Made by a program: the position numbers and the translations under genes. A stretch of 16,339 bases of DNA. Origin: Bacteroidales bacterium (GTDB lineage Bacteria; Bacteroidota; Bacteroidia; Bacteroidales; UBA932). Position 1 is the stretch's first letter. Each line of letters starts with the position of its first letter. The notes beneath the pieces are model-generated. The model saw nothing but the letters and a program-made list of their open reading frames with translations, was not told the DNA's origin and searched no databases. This document shows, one piece after another, positions 1 through 6,853 of this stretch. The stretch covers positions 1-16,339 of the forward strand of contig SFJA01000038.1 in NCBI GenBank assembly GCA_004556005.1. The letters run 5' to 3'.

Positions 1-989
1 TGTTCGACACGCAGCAGAACGACTACAAGATTACTTCGGACCGTTGTCCTTTCCACACCAGTCCAAAAGCCAACATTGCAAAGGAAATGTTCGACGCCTT
101 CAGGGCTGAAGGGATAATGCCGGGAGCATATTTCTCCATAGCCGACTGGTACAACGATGATTACTGGTGGGACTATTTCCCTCCGAAAGATGCGTCTCCG
201 AACTATCCTATCGACAAATTCCCTGAAAAATGGAACAGGTATCTCGACTTTCTCAACGCCCAGGTTGACGAACTTACCGGCGGTGAATACGGTGACCTGC
301 AGATGCTCTGGTTCGACCTTGCGACCACCATCCCTCTGGACAATTACGACCGCATTGCCGCCACTGCCCGCAAAAACCAGTCTGACATTATGATTGTAGC
401 GCGCAGCACCGGTACCATCTATGAGAATTACCTGACACCGGAACAGAAGATTCCGGACACGGCCCTTCCATATCCTTGGGAGTCCTGTATCACTATGACA
501 CACGCCTGGTCATATCGTCCGGGTGCGCAGTACAAGCCAACCCGTACCATACTGGAAATGCTTGTACAGATAGTATCAAGAGGAGGAAACCTGCTTCTCA
601 ACGTGGGACCTCGCCCTGACGGAACCCTCGAAGATACGGCATACGAGCGTCTTCGCGAGATAGGAGACTGGATGCAGGTCAACTCTGAAGGCATCTACGG
701 AACAAAGCCATATACCATCTGCCAGGACGGGAAGGTATGCTTCACGACCAAGGACGGATACGTGTATGCATTCTACATCGCTGACGAAGACGAAACGGAA
801 ATGCCTTCGGAAATCACTTTCAATGGAGTCGTCCCGGCCGGACAGAAGAATTCTGTCACTCTGCTCGGATATGACCGTCCTCTGGTCTGGAGCGGAAACG
901 GCGAGGGCGGACTCAGGGTTGTCATTCCTGAAAAAGTCAGAAAGAACAAGCCTTGCGAGCACATCTGGTGCCTCAAGATAAAGTTGTAG
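1..989 (+). CDS. Alpha-L-fucosidase, GH29 family (5' end outside window)
   Basis: Glycoside hydrolase family 29 enzyme that removes L-fucose from host or plant glycans; family members in Bacteroidales are usually exported to the periplasm or outer membrane. The reading frame is already open at base 3 and gives 328 residues before the TAG stop, so the N-terminus is missing, including any signal peptide and the HHDG-type substrate-binding histidines expected just upstream. Visible landmarks in fragment numbering: the start of the barrel strand after the histidines (FDTQQNDYKIT), GAYFSIADW, LWFD with the probable nucleophile Asp at residue 105 (bases 315-317), PWESCITM, and NLLLNVGPRPDGT. A short C-terminal beta-sandwich-like tail follows. 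The residue after the nucleophile is Leu where Gly is usual. The acid/base residue is poorly conserved in this family and I cannot assign it. The stop lies 4 bases before dnaE, so the two are probably co-transcribed. Confidence 0.9.
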   Translation, partial: FDTQQNDYKITSDRCPFHTSPKANIAKEMFDAFRAEGIMPGAYFSIADWYNDDYWWDYFPPKDASPNYPIDKFPEKWNRYLDFLNAQVDELTGGEYGDLQMLWFDLATTIPLDNYDRIAATARKNQSDIMIVARSTGTIYENYLTPEQKIPDTALPYPWESCITMTHAWSYRPGAQYKPTRTILEMLVQIVSRGGNLLLNVGPRPDGTLEDTAYERLREIGDWMQVNSEGIYGTKPYTICQDGKVCFTTKDGYVYAFYIADEDETEMPSEITFNGVVPAGQKNSVTLLGYDRPLVWSGNGEGGLRVVIPEKVRKNKPCEHIWCLKIKL

Positions 990-993
990 CACC

Positions 994-3900
994 ATGTCGT
1001 TCGTACACCTTCACGTCCATACACAATATTCCATTCTTGATGGTCTGAGCAATATCGGGGCGCTTTTCGAGCGTGCCCGCGAACTCGGAATGCCTGCACT
1101 TGCCATCACCGACCACGGCAATATGTACGGCATAAAGGAATTTTTCAAATACGCCAACGACAAGAAAAACAAGGATGAGAACGGCAATTTCATCGTAAAG
1201 CCTATCATTGGATGTGAGGTGTACGTAACACGTGGTTACAACCACAAACTCCACGATGCCGCACACAAGAAATACTATCATCTCATACTGCTGGCCAAAA
1301 ACTACGATGGTTACCGCAACCTGATGAAGATAGTCTCCACTGCGCACATCGAGGGAATGTACTACAAGCCGAGGGTCTCGCACGAGGTAATAGAAAAGTA
1401 TCACGAAAACCTTATATGCAGTTCCGCCTGTCTTGCCGGCCAAATCCCTCAGGCCATACTCAGCGGAGACATTGACGCCGCGCGCAAGGCAATAGAGTGG
1501 CACAAGAGGGTATTCGGTGACGACTACTACCTTGAGGTAATGCACCACCGCACGCAGATAGAAGGTCTGCCGCAGGAGGCGCAGGCCGATCTTGACGGCG
1601 TGGGAGCCAGACAGCAGGAAGCAAATGCAAAGATATTCGAACTGGCCAGGGAGATGGGCGTCAAGGTAATAGCTACCAATGACGTACATTTCATACGCAA
1701 GGAAGACGGACCGGTTCACGACCGCCTCATCTGCATCACCACCAACGCCAATATCAACGACGAAAAGCGTCTGCGCTACACCCAGCAGGAGTACCTCAAG
1801 TCGGAGGAGGAGATGGCGGCGATATTCCCAGACCATCCGGAAGCGCTTGCAAACACCCTCGAAGTCTGCAACAAGATAGAATCGTTCCAGATAGACCGCC
1901 CTCACGTGCTCCCGAAGTTCAACCTCGGAGAGGAATTCATGCGCGACATCGACAGCTATCTCGAGAAGTACCGGGAGGTTATCGACGAGGGCCGCTACTC
2001 GGTCACCAAGGACAAGAAGAGCGGCGAGGTCACGAAGACCTACAGAGGGGACGAATTCTGCCACTCCGTGGCATACCTGTGTCATATCACCTACGAGGGC
2101 GCACGCCGCCGCTACGGAGAAGTGCTCAACGAAGAGCAGAGCCAACGCATTGATTTTGAGCTCAAAACCATTTGCAAGATGGGCTTCCCGGACTACTTCC
2201 TCATCGTGCAGGACTACATCGCGGCCTGCAGGAAGATGGGCTATATGGTAGGCCCGGGGCGTGGCTCGGCGGCCGGTTCAGTGGTGGCTTACTGTCTCGG
2301 AATCACCAATCTCGACCCGCTCAAGTACCAGCTCCTTTTCGAGCGATTCCTCAATCCTGACCGTATCAGCATGCCTGATATCGACGTGGACTTCGAGAAT
2401 ATCAGCGCCGCGCACGAGTACGTGGAAAAGGTTTACGGAGCGGATCACGTTTCCAGGGTGATAACCTTCGGAACGATGGCCGCAAAAAGCGCCATCAAGG
2501 ACGTTGCCCGCATCAGCGGACTGTCCATCGAGGAGTCTAACCGCCTGACCGCTATGGTTCCGGACCGCCTGAGCGAAAAGGTGGAAAAGGAATATCCTTT
2601 CAATCCTCAGTTCGACGACCTCAAGCCAGGTTTCAAGATGATAGAGAAGGAAGTCGAGGTAAAGGACGAAGATGGCAACGTAAGCAAGGAAAAGAAGAAG
2701 TTCCAGAAGGGACTCGAGGAGGTGGATGTCAAGATCAACCTAAAAAACTGCTTCAGGCTCGTGCCGGAGTTTATCAACGAACTCCAGAACGGTCCGGAGA
2801 TAAACCGGGACGTGCTGAAATATGCCAAGGCGCTCGAGGGTACCATCAGGCAGGTCGGCCAGCACGCCTGCGCCACCATCATAGGAAGGGGAAACCTCAC
2901 GGATTACATACCTATCTGCCTTTCAGTTGACAAGGAAACGAAGCAGGAGGTCTGGACCTCGCAGTATGACGGCCACTACATCGAGGAAGTCGGAATGCTC
3001 AAGATGGACTTCCTTGGGCTCAACACATTGTCAATCATACACAAAACCCTTGACAACATAAAGAAACGCTGGGGGCTTGACATAGACATAGAGGCGATAC
3101 CAATAGACGACAGGGAAACCTACGAGCTTTACGGACGCGGAGACACCACCGTGGTGTTCCAGTTCGAATCGCCGGGAATGAAGGAAAGGCTCAGGCAGCT
3201 GCATCCGGAAAGGTTCGAGGACCTCATCGCGATGAACGCCCTCTACCGCCCGGGTCCTATGGACTACATTCCGGACTTCATAGACCGCAAGCTGGGGCGT
3301 CAGCCAATCAGCTACGACCTGCCGGAAATGTCCGAATTCCTCGAAGATACATACGGCGTGACCGTATATCAGGAGCAGGTCATGCTGCTTTCCCAGAAGC
3401 TCGCGGGCTTTACCAAGGGCGAAGCCGACAAGCTGCGCAAGGCTATGGGAAAGAAGCAGATTTCGGTGATGATGGAGCTCAAGGAGAAGTTCATGAAGGG
3501 CGGAAAGGACCGCGGCCACCCGGAAAAGACTCTCGACAAGATCTGGAAGGACTGGGAGAAATTCGCCCAGTACGCATTCAACAAGTCGCACGCAACCTGC
3601 TATGCCTGGGTAAGTTACCAGACAGGATGGCTGAAGTGCCATTATACTGCCGAATTTCTTGCCGCCAACCTTTCCAGCAGTCTGGACAATGCCGAGGAGC
3701 GCAAGAAGATACTCGAGGACTGCCGTCTGCACAAGATAAAGGTGCTCTGCCCCGACATCAACGAAAGCGGACAGGAATTTAACGTAAACAAAGAGGGAAA
3801 CATTCGCATAGGATTCGGCGGAATCAAGGGATTCGGTGCCAATGTGGCAGATACCATAATCAAGGAAAGGACGGAGAACGGGGCCTTTTCCGATGTCTGG

Positions 3901-4854
3901 GACTTTATCGAAAGGGTTGGCCGCTGCATCAATGCCAAGTCATTCGAGATGCTGGTTTACAGCGGCGCCTTTGACTCGCTCGGTTACCGCAGGGAGCAGT
4001 TCCTGGTGCCTGACGGCGAGGGAAAGACCTTTATCGAAAAGATGGTGAGGTACTCCACCCTCTATGACAACGACTCGATGAACTCGGGAATGTCGCTGTT
4101 CGGAGACGTGGAGGAACTCAAGCCTTCAAGGCCGGAGATGCCGGACACTTCGGAAGAGCTTGACCTGCTTGTCAAACTCCAGAAGGAAAAGGACTTGCTG
4201 GGAATGTATATTAGTTCGCATCCTCTCGATTCTCACCGCTTTGAGGTTGAGAATATTGCCGATACCCAGCTTTCTGAACTGCCGGATGTCATTACTCTGT
4301 GCAACGAAAAGAGGAGCGCCAGAAACGTGAGGTTCGCCGGAATCGTGACAGAGATGAAGCCATCCACCAGCAAGACGGGAAACCCAATGGCGAGGGTGAC
4401 ACTCGAGGACTACAGCGGCAACTACAGTTTTACGCTCTTCGGCAAGGAATACGAGACCTATCTGCCTTACCTGCAGCTGCACGCACAGCTTTTCATCGAG
4501 GGTGAGATAAAGGAGAGGTACCGCCTCAAACCGGAGGAAATTGCTCAGGGAAAGAAGGTGGATTACATACTCAAATTCAAGAGTATTGGCCTGTTGGGCA
4601 ATATTTGCGAGAACTATGTTACGGAGTTGCGGCTAAATGTTGATACCTCTTTGCTCAATCCTGAGTTCCGCAAGTCTCTTTCCAGGCTCCTGGCAGCCAA
4701 CAAGGGTAAGATACGACTGATACTGCATATCAGCGACCAGGCTACAGGCTACAGTTTCGACACTCATTCAAAGAAATATGAGGTGCAGATAACCTCCGAC
4801 CTGCTTGCCGGACTCGATGCCCTCGGAGTCAGCTATAACGTAGTCCGGAAGTAA
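994..4854 (+). CDS. dnaE: DNA polymerase III alpha subunit
   Basis: Catalytic subunit of the replicative DNA polymerase holoenzyme, 1286 residues (E. coli DnaE has 1160). The order is an N-terminal PHP domain (about 1-250), the polymerase palm, thumb and fingers, an HhH region, and an OB fold (about 1108-1180, RFAGIVTEMKP onward). The catalytic aspartates are in PDIDVDF (Asp462, Asp464) and KMDFLGL (Asp672), matching E. coli 401, 403 and 555. GPGRGSAAGS and MNALYRPGPMDYIPDFIDRK are polymerase signatures. GMSLF at 1032-1036 resembles the internal beta-clamp-binding motif. PHP metal ligands look intact (His5, His7, Asp40, Glu75, His96, Asp230, His232), unlike E. coli. Two charged insertions, around 324-375 and 550-580, account for much of the extra length. 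The ATG start places the HLHVHT motif at residue 5, as expected. No TAnnTTTG promoter or Shine-Dalgarno is visible just upstream; expression may depend on the fucosidase transcript. Codon use resembles the neighbours. Confidence 0.98.
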   Translation: MSFVHLHVHTQYSILDGLSNIGALFERARELGMPALAITDHGNMYGIKEFFKYANDKKNKDENGNFIVKPIIGCEVYVTRGYNHKLHDAAHKKYYHLILLAKNYDGYRNLMKIVSTAHIEGMYYKPRVSHEVIEKYHENLICSSACLAGQIPQAILSGDIDAARKAIEWHKRVFGDDYYLEVMHHRTQIEGLPQEAQADLDGVGARQQEANAKIFELAREMGVKVIATNDVHFIRKEDGPVHDRLICITTNANINDEKRLRYTQQEYLKSEEEMAAIFPDHPEALANTLEVCNKIESFQIDRPHVLPKFNLGEEFMRDIDSYLEKYREVIDEGRYSVTKDKKSGEVTKTYRGDEFCHSVAYLCHITYEGARRRYGEVLNEEQSQRIDFELKTICKMGFPDYFLIVQDYIAACRKMGYMVGPGRGSAAGSVVAYCLGITNLDPLKYQLLFERFLNPDRISMPDIDVDFENISAAHEYVEKVYGADHVSRVITFGTMAAKSAIKDVARISGLSIEESNRLTAMVPDRLSEKVEKEYPFNPQFDDLKPGFKMIEKEVEVKDEDGNVSKEKKKFQKGLEEVDVKINLKNCFRLVPEFINELQNGPEINRDVLKYAKALEGTIRQVGQHACATIIGRGNLTDYIPICLSVDKETKQEVWTSQYDGHYIEEVGMLKMDFLGLNTLSIIHKTLDNIKKRWGLDIDIEAIPIDDRETYELYGRGDTTVVFQFESPGMKERLRQLHPERFEDLIAMNALYRPGPMDYIPDFIDRKLGRQPISYDLPEMSEFLEDTYGVTVYQEQVMLLSQKLAGFTKGEADKLRKAMGKKQISVMMELKEKFMKGGKDRGHPEKTLDKIWKDWEKFAQYAFNKSHATCYAWVSYQTGWLKCHYTAEFLAANLSSSLDNAEERKKILEDCRLHKIKVLCPDINESGQEFNVNKEGNIRIGFGGIKGFGANVADTIIKERTENGAFSDVWDFIERVGRCINAKSFEMLVYSGAFDSLGYRREQFLVPDGEGKTFIEKMVRYSTLYDNDSMNSGMSLFGDVEELKPSRPEMPDTSEELDLLVKLQKEKDLLGMYISSHPLDSHRFEVENIADTQLSELPDVITLCNEKRSARNVRFAGIVTEMKPSTSKTGNPMARVTLEDYSGNYSFTLFGKEYETYLPYLQLHAQLFIEGEIKERYRLKPEEIAQGKKVDYILKFKSIGLLGNICENYVTELRLNVDTSLLNPEFRKSLSRLLAANKGKIRLILHISDQATGYSFDTHSKKYEVQITSDLLAGLDALGVSYNVVRK

Positions 4855-4890
4855 TTCCGCTCCGCCGCAATCGGCAGTGCTATTTTGCCG
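4846..4890. terminator. Possible bidirectional terminator between dnaE and the flavoprotein gene
   Basis: The 25-base gap between two convergent stop codons, with its edges, contains several short GC-rich inverted repeats. CGGAA/TTCCG with a GTAA loop (4846-4859) spans the dnaE stop. GCCG/CGGC with a CAAT loop lies at 4864-4875. CGGCA/TGCCG lies at 4872-4890 with TATTT inside its loop. Stems are only 4-5 bp and no long T tract follows, so this is a weak call based on position as much as sequence. Confidence 0.25.
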
Positions 4891-6097
4891 CGATGTAGCC
4901 GGTGGTCCAGGCCGCCTGCAGGTTAAATCCTCCCGTGACGGCATCCATATCCAGAGCCTCTCCTGTTACATACAGCCCGGGGAAACCCTTGACTTCCAGA
5001 GTGTTGAGATTCACTCCGGCAAGGTCCACGCCTCCGCAGGTTACAAACTCTTCCTTGAATCTGGCACGACCCAGTATGTCATAGCAATCTGCGCACAGGC
5101 TGTTTTTGAGCCGTGAAAGACCTTTGCTCCCAATTTCGCTGCACCTGATGTCGGGCCTGAGCGCCGATCGCGCGATGATATGTCTCCAAAGCCTGTCCGT
5201 CAGCTCTTCCGGACGAGTATTTGCAAGCTGCCTTCCTCCCGCCTTCGACCCTCCAACCAAGCCTTCCAGCATATCGGCGGTTTGCATTTCATTGAGGGAT
5301 AACCAATTGATTATCAGCCTACCTTTATACTGCATCTGCGAAAGTGTCCTCGCCGCGTACGAACTCAGCCGCAGCGTTGCCGGACCGCTCACACCCCAGT
5401 CCGTTATCAGTACAATTCCTCTGCTGCGATGCGCCGTCCCTGCTATCGAAAGCGTCGCGTCCCTGACCACCGTCCCGCCCAGCTGCCGCAGCTTCTCGTC
5501 ATCAAGCCGCAGGGTAAACAGCGACGGCACGGTCGGAGTAAGAGGAACGCCTTGTGGAAGAATTCTTCCCAATACCTCGCTGCTGCATCCGCCGACGCTG
5601 ACGACGACCCGGTCTGCTTCCAGATGCTCGCCCGAAGCGAGGGAAATATGATACCCGCAGCCTCCGGAGCTGCGCAAGTCGCTGATGCTAATGACTTTGC
5701 AGCGGCATCGCAGACGCACCCCGAGCCTGGACATCAGCCTCTCGAGCGTATGCACGAGCTGCATCGCATCCTGACTGCGCGGAAAAACGCACTGGTCATC
5801 CTGCACCACCAGCCTGACGCCCTCGCGCTCCCACCAGGCCATACAATCGTTCTGGTCAAATTCTCTCAGCCCCCTTTTCATCAGCTGTTCGCCGCGCGGA
5901 TAGACTTCGCGCAGGCTTCCGACCTCATTGAAGCTGTTGGTGAGATTGCAGCGACCGCCGCCGGTGATGGCGAGCTTTTGCAGCGGCGCGGGGGCCGACT
6001 CGAGAACGACTATATCCCAGTCGGGATGCCTGCGCTTCATCTCTACCGCGCAGAAGCAGCCGGACGCGCCGGCACCTATGATTGCAGCCTTGTACAT
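4880..6097 (-). CDS. NAD(P)/FAD-dependent oxidoreductase, HI0933 family
   Basis: Flavoprotein of the HI0933/TIGR00275 family (often labelled aminoacetone oxidase or BaiN-like); the physiological substrate is unknown for most members. About 405 residues from the chosen start, the usual family length. Visible: the N-terminal Rossmann motif GAGASG at residues 8-13, KLAITGGGRCNLTN at 41-54 (the family signature that binds FAD), and the C-terminal block CGGVDL...GLYVTGEALDMDAVTGGFNLQ, which closes the FAD site. I chose the ATG at 6097 because the family starts directly with the Rossmann strand (MYKAAIIGAG) and because a TAnnTTTG promoter motif sits just upstream. An in-frame ATG at 6136 would add 13 residues (MPPNVAKLLSLSP) unlike anything expected and would put that motif inside the gene. 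The gene is convergent with dnaE (25-base gap) and divergent from the NfeD-like gene. It is a single-gene unit. Specific activity cannot be assigned. Confidence 0.9.
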   Translation of the reverse strand: MYKAAIIGAGASGCFCAVEMKRRHPDWDIVVLESAPAPLQKLAITGGGRCNLTNSFNEVGSLREVYPRGEQLMKRGLREFDQNDCMAWWEREGVRLVVQDDQCVFPRSQDAMQLVHTLERLMSRLGVRLRCRCKVISISDLRSSGGCGYHISLASGEHLEADRVVVSVGGCSSEVLGRILPQGVPLTPTVPSLFTLRLDDEKLRQLGGTVVRDATLSIAGTAHRSRGIVLITDWGVSGPATLRLSSYAARTLSQMQYKGRLIINWLSLNEMQTADMLEGLVGGSKAGGRQLANTRPEELTDRLWRHIIARSALRPDIRCSEIGSKGLSRLKNSLCADCYDILGRARFKEEFVTCGGVDLAGVNLNTLEVKGFPGLYVTGEALDMDAVTGGFNLQAAWTTGYIAAK

Positions 6098-6103
6098 CGG
6101 GGA

Positions 6104-6111
6104 CAAAGATA
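6104..6111 (-). promoter_or_regulatory. Bacteroidota -7 element for the HI0933-family gene
   Basis: On the minus strand this reads TATCTTTG, matching the Bacteroidota sigma-factor -7 consensus TAnnTTTG. Only 6 bases separate it from the ATG at 6097, so a transcript started here would be leaderless or nearly so. No TTG -33 element is seen 19-21 bases upstream, which lowers confidence. Confidence 0.45.
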
Positions 6112-6173
6112 GCAATTTAGCCACATTGGGCGGCATTTGGGGCGAATTTTTAATTATTTATCTAAAAAAGTCA

Positions 6174-6201
6174 AATTATTATTGCTAAACAATAAATAAT
6201 T
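6174..6201. repeat. AT-rich imperfect inverted repeat over the nfeD-like promoter
   Basis: Left arm AATTATTATTG (6174-6184), spacer CTAAA, right arm CAATAAATAATT (6190-6201). The arms are complementary except for one extra base in the right arm. The repeat covers the -33 TTG and most of the spacer of the promoter for the NfeD-like gene, so it could be an operator. AT-rich sequence produces such repeats by chance fairly often. Confidence 0.4.
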
Positions 6202-6211
6202 ATTATATTTG
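6182..6211 (+). promoter_or_regulatory. Promoter of the NfeD-flotillin-regulator operon
   Basis: TTG at 6182-6184 and TATATTTG at 6204-6211, separated by 19 bases, match the Bacteroidota -33/-7 consensus (TTG, TAnnTTTG). Transcription would begin near 6216-6218, leaving a leader of about 18 bases before the ATG at 6235. No Shine-Dalgarno is visible in that AT-rich leader, which is normal for the phylum. Confidence 0.75.
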
Positions 6212-6234
6212 CGAAAACTAAAAACCAAGATACT

Positions 6235-6828
6235 ATGATTGAATGGTGGAACTCCCTTGATCTTGTGATGAAAATTTTCTGGTGCATCACCATTGCAGCT
6301 TCGCTCATTTTCATCATCCAGACGATAATGGTCTTTGTCGGAGCCGATACAGGTGCCGATTTTGACGCGGACTTTGATTTGCCTTCCGAAGCAGGAGACG
6401 GAGATCCCGGTATGGGATTGCTTACTTTCCGCAACTTCGTGAATTTCTTTCTCGGATTTGGCTGGAGCGCAGTGCTTCTGCGAGACTCGATAAACTCCAT
6501 TTCGATACTCCTGCTTGTGAGTATTGTAATAGGAGTGCTGCTCGTGTTCCTTGTGATGATGGTTTACAAGTGGCTGGGCAGCATGCAGGAGTCCGGTAAC
6601 ATCGATGTGTTCAAACAGGCCCCTGAGTGCCACGGAAAGGTTTATCTGACCGTTCCGGCACATCGTCGCGGAAGCGGAAAGGTACAGATTACCATCAACG
6701 ATGCAATACGCGAATATACGGCTATGACAGACGGCGAGGAACTTGTGACCGGGACGCAGATACGCGTAATCGAGGCAATCAACGCCAGCACCCTGCTCGT
6801 CGAGGAGGAACAGTCTATAATTATCTGA
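6235..6828 (+). CDS. NfeD-like membrane protein, flotillin partner
   Basis: A 197-residue membrane protein. Predicted membrane segments lie at about 13-36, 62-82 and 86-112. Between the first two is an acidic loop (GADFDADFDLPSEAGDGD, around 40-58). The C-terminal soluble domain, about 130-192, has the alternating beta pattern of the NfeD OB fold (GKVYLTV, GKVQITI, YTAMTDGEEL, GTQIRVIE, STLLVEE). The architecture resembles Bacillus YuaF (NfeD1b class without the serine-protease domain), whose gene precedes the flotillin gene. Here too the next gene is a flotillin, 25 bases away, which supports the assignment. In known pairs the protein helps organise flotillin assemblies; that role is inferred here. 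The sequence similarity I can judge by eye is modest, so the family call rests on architecture plus context. It is the first gene downstream of a good promoter. Confidence 0.75.
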   Translation: MIEWWNSLDLVMKIFWCITIAASLIFIIQTIMVFVGADTGADFDADFDLPSEAGDGDPGMGLLTFRNFVNFFLGFGWSAVLLRDSINSISILLLVSIVIGVLLVFLVMMVYKWLGSMQESGNIDVFKQAPECHGKVYLTVPAHRRGSGKVQITINDAIREYTAMTDGEELVTGTQIRVIEAINASTLLVEEEQSIII

Positions 6829-6853
6829 TGGCTACTTAACTTATCAACATATT
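6828..6853 (+). repeat. Imperfect tandem copy of the flotillin gene start, with a 3-codon minicistron
   Basis: The stop of the NfeD-like gene overlaps an ATG (TGATG, ATG at 6828). That ATG opens ATG GCT ACT TAA, a 3-codon frame. The flotillin gene begins 26 bases later with ATG GCA ACT TAT. The first 17 bases of the two segments agree at 15 positions (ATGGCTACTTAACTTAT against ATGGCAACTTATCTTAT). This may be an old 26-base duplication of the gene start, with the upstream copy closed by a stop. Chance resemblance is possible. Confidence 0.4.

Noticed and set aside
1..989. Possible polysaccharide utilisation locus suggested by the fucosidase
   Set aside because: No SusC/SusD, sensor or other glycosidase gene is in the window; the flanking gene is dnaE. 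The upstream side cannot be seen.
973..2145. A 390-codon open frame antisense to the start of dnaE
   Set aside because: The sense frame is unmistakably DnaE. The antisense product is Val/Leu-rich with no motif, start signal or promoter.
5429..6112. A 227-codon plus-strand frame opposite the HI0933-family gene
   Set aside because: The minus-strand frame carries clear FAD-binding motifs throughout. The plus-strand product shows no domain pattern.
6154..6663. Minus-strand open frames opposite the NfeD-like gene
   Set aside because: They start inside or run across the promoter region, have no recognisable domain, and oppose a frame with clear membrane segments and a good promoter.
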